From positions 676,893-703,598 of the forward strand of contig BLXT01003625.1 of NCBI GenBank assembly GCA_019648995.1: a stretch of 26,706 nt of DNA, read 5' to 3'. The notes under the pieces are model-generated. The model was not told where the DNA came from, did no database searches, and saw only the letters and a program-made list of their open reading frames with translations. Positions 24,715 to 26,706 of this stretch are shown here, one piece after another (position 1 is the first letter of the stretch; each line of letters opens with the position of its first letter). The DNA is from Plakobranchus ocellatus (lineage: Eukaryota; Mollusca; Gastropoda; Plakobranchidae). A program made the position numbers and the translations under genes.

Positions 24715-24850
24715 ATAAAGGAGGCTTCATCTGCAAAACTAAGTACTCCAGATGTCTCAGTGGGTTAAAGAAAGAGTGTTTGCTGAGCCCTGTTTCTTTC
24801 TCAATTTTTATAGATGAATTAGAAAAAGAATTCAGAAGCAACCTATGGGT
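24715..24850 (+). pseudogene. Non-LTR reverse transcriptase fragment
   Basis: The + strand reads KEASSAKLSTPDVSVG, then after a one-base shift LKKECLLSPVSFSIFIDELEKEF. The G-L-K-x-x-C-x-L-S-P-x-x-F-x-x-F-I-x-x-L pattern is RT palm motif B of LINE elements (SVGLRQGCxLSPxLF..FI.DL). The Y/F-xDD motif, expected some 50 codons later, is not seen; a microsatellite begins soon after. It is an isolated 5'- and 3'-truncated fossil. Confidence 0.6.
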
Positions 24851-24958
24851 AACTGAAGTCTAAAATGCTTATGCCTCTCTCAAATTGTAGTAGCCAACAT
24901 TTTTATGGTATTATGGTATGCTTTTTTTGTATCTTGGCCAAAGATCCTATTCATGTCC

Positions 24959-25019
<61 letters not shown>

Positions 25020-25045
25020 TATTACATGTATTATTATAATTATCA
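24959..25045. repeat. (TTA)n microsatellite
   Basis: Nearly perfect ATT/TTA trinucleotide array to about 25010, then interrupted copies (ACT, ACATG, ATC). It produces the polyisoleucine open stretches, which are not genes. Confidence 0.97.
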
Positions 25046-26253
25046 TTAATATTATCATGTCTCCTGCACCCTGTAAAAATTTATAAGTTTGCTGACTTCT
25101 TGATCTGCATAATTGCAATGGTAAGATATTTTCCAGCACATTTTCATGTCCTTTAATACTTTTACATTGACATGTTCTTTTATGTGTAAATAATAAATGA
25201 ATGCAAAAAAGAAAATTTATTTTGACTTGAATATATTCTTTTGAAAACTTAGATATTCTTTAGTAAATGTTATATTTGCAGTCTCTTCACAAGGCATGAG
25301 CTGATTCTTTGAGTTTTAAAGAATGTATAATGTAAGTTAACAGTTCCAATCAAGATAAGGCCAGTAGGGTAGCTTAATGACATGATGAGTATAGAATATC
25401 TTTTTGAAATTGTTTTGATTGAAATTTCAGCAAGATAAATGAACTGAAAAAGTGAAAATCTGTGCACCTACATACCTATCAATTGTTATCATCAAAAAAA
25501 TGCTCAAAGCGTAGGCTTTGAACATCATGAATCTCTCTTGTTATTATGGCCAGTGCTAGTCCAGCATAATTTTTTTTTTCAAACAACCAAATCATGCTTT
25601 CTTTTTAAAATCATATTTCAGAAATTCACTAATTTTAAAACTTAAGTTACATCTCAAACTTGCTCTCCTACTTATTTTGTATTTTCAATGAACCCTGTCA
25701 TGGTTACATTATGTCTGAATTGAACCTTAATTTCTGGCCCATAAGTTCAATTTCTAGATCTAGTATAGTCTCGAATAGATCCCATGAATGAATCTCAATC
25801 CAGATTTTATCTAGATTTAACTCTAGACTGGTCTGTGGATCTGGTTAAATAAGCTAGATTTTCATAGATACACATGAGCATACACTGTGCTTGTTTGAAG
25901 ACTTCAAGGACACACCCGATCAAAAAAACGACACTCATTTGACTATAATTAGGCTCCCCTAACAACTAACGCTACTAAGCTGTCAAAATCAAGTAGCCTG
26001 AAAGTTAAAAGTTTGGTTGTTTGAAGAATATTATAAAGAAAACAGTTGAAGCTTGGCAGAAAGTTGGTTATGAAGCAAAATGGACTTAAGAAACCAGAGG
26101 TATTGAACAAAAGACAAAAAACTTCTCTGTAGATCTTTACTAGAAGATTATCTATAATGTGCAAACAATGTTTTTCTATAGCTTCAACAGTTTCCACTTA
26201 TCTTGCTTTATATCTTGTTGGCTCGTTTCTTATAGAGAGGTCACCACTACATA
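25046..26253. other. Intergenic sequence, no gene seen
   Basis: AT-rich. About 25750-25870 is enriched in CTAGAT-type words (TCTAGATCTAG, TATCTAGAT, CTCTAGACT, GCTAGAT), which look like a degraded simple or dispersed repeat. No coding segment recognised. Confidence 0.55.
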
Positions 26254-26400
26254 CAGTGCACTCCACTTAATTCAACATCTCACAATTCGACATTTCCCTT
26301 AATTCGACGCACTTAAAAAGTCCCAAATAATTCGCACTTAATCTTTAATAAGTAAACTTGCCCAAATCGACATGCTGCGTGGCTCATTCTCTTAATAGTT
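26254..26400 (+). mobile_element. Left terminus of a pogo/Tigger-like element (truncated by window end)
   Basis: After a TA dinucleotide the sequence runs CAGTGCACTCCACTTAATTC, then ACAATTCGACATT, CTTAATTCGACGCACTT and ATAATTCGC. Pogo/Tigger-type Tc1-mariner elements typically start with CAGT next to a TA target and carry repeated 'TAATTCGA' words in the terminal region. The opposite end and any transposase would lie beyond the window. Confidence 0.45.
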
Positions 26401-26683
26401 CCCATCCAAGTTTCTAGATCAAACTAAACAAAAATGCTTGGGCCTGGCCGTCTCCCCAAACAAAATCAAGATATCTGATAAGTTAAAACAGACTATTCAT
26501 TGAGATTGAGTCACTGCAGGGGTGATGAGGTTTAGATAAAGGGTGGGGGGTGCACAGGAGAGGAGGAAAGGTATGACATTAAACTGGGCCTAAGCCTACG
26601 CTCTCTGGCCTAGACTTAACACTGCAATGTGAGTGGATGGCAGTGGCAGGCATCCCCTGCTACTAGGTACCACTCATGTGCAT
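26401..26683. other. Possible interior of the pogo-like element, no coding signal
   Basis: Mixed sequence with a G-rich stretch at about 26542-26570. No open frame of note. Confidence 0.4.
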
Positions 26684-26702
26684 GAGTGTGTGTGTGTGTG
26701 TG
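26684..26702. repeat. (GT)n microsatellite
   Basis: Nine or so GT repeats at the end of the window. Confidence 0.95.
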
Positions 26703-26706
26703 CATA

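Noticed and set aside
24865..25139. Polyisoleucine open frames on both strands
   Set aside because: They are translations of the (TTA)n microsatellite, not genes.

Overview
This is an AT-rich metazoan nuclear window holding the 3' two-thirds of one split gene, mitochondrial leucyl-tRNA synthetase (LARS2), on the + strand. Fourteen GT-AG exons can be read between 342 and 15587. They join in one open frame of 603 residues plus stop. The 5' exons, including the mitochondrial targeting peptide, the HIGH motif and the first part of the CP1 editing domain, lie upstream of the window. The organism is an animal: its introns are short to medium (0.3-2.2 kb), and its intervals carry a tRNA-headed SINE, LINE fossils and DNA-transposon remnants. 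A mollusc or another lophotrochozoan is my guess from repeat character alone, and it is weakly supported.

The main feature is a 6.7-kb LTR retrotransposon on the minus strand (15589-22280). It lies exactly at the LARS2 stop codon: its 5-bp target-site duplication CTGAT contains the TGA. The reading frame is unharmed, but the native 3' UTR has been pushed 6.7 kb downstream, to 22286. In the element's own direction the pol modules run integrase, then reverse transcriptase, then RNase H, and nothing fits between RNase H and the polypurine tract. The protein sequence is Ty3/gypsy-type, but this order is that of Ty1/copia. That combination marks the Gmr1-like group. The primer-binding site matches the 3' end of a leucine tRNA. 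The copy is dead: gag, protease and most of integrase are missing, pol carries frameshifts and stops, and the first catalytic aspartate of RT is glycine.

Layout: 1-341, intron tail; 342-13053, thirteen LARS2 exons with introns (intron 10 contains an antisense LINE fossil at about 9690-10530); 13054-15278, last intron with a diverged direct repeat, a SINE with an 11-bp target duplication, and an assembly gap flanked by 76-bp repeats; 15279-15587, last exon; 15589-22280, the retrotransposon; 22286 to about 22.9 kb, displaced 3' UTR and flank; 23501-24548, a piggyBac-like non-autonomous element bounded by TTAA; 24715-24850, a LINE reverse-transcriptase fragment; 24959-25045, a (TTA)n microsatellite; 26254 to the end, the apparent left end of a pogo/Tigger-like element and a (GT)n tract.

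I see no bacterial-type system, CRISPR array, intact tRNA or rRNA gene, or second intact host gene. The interest lies in the retrotransposon and its insertion site, not in a new pathway.
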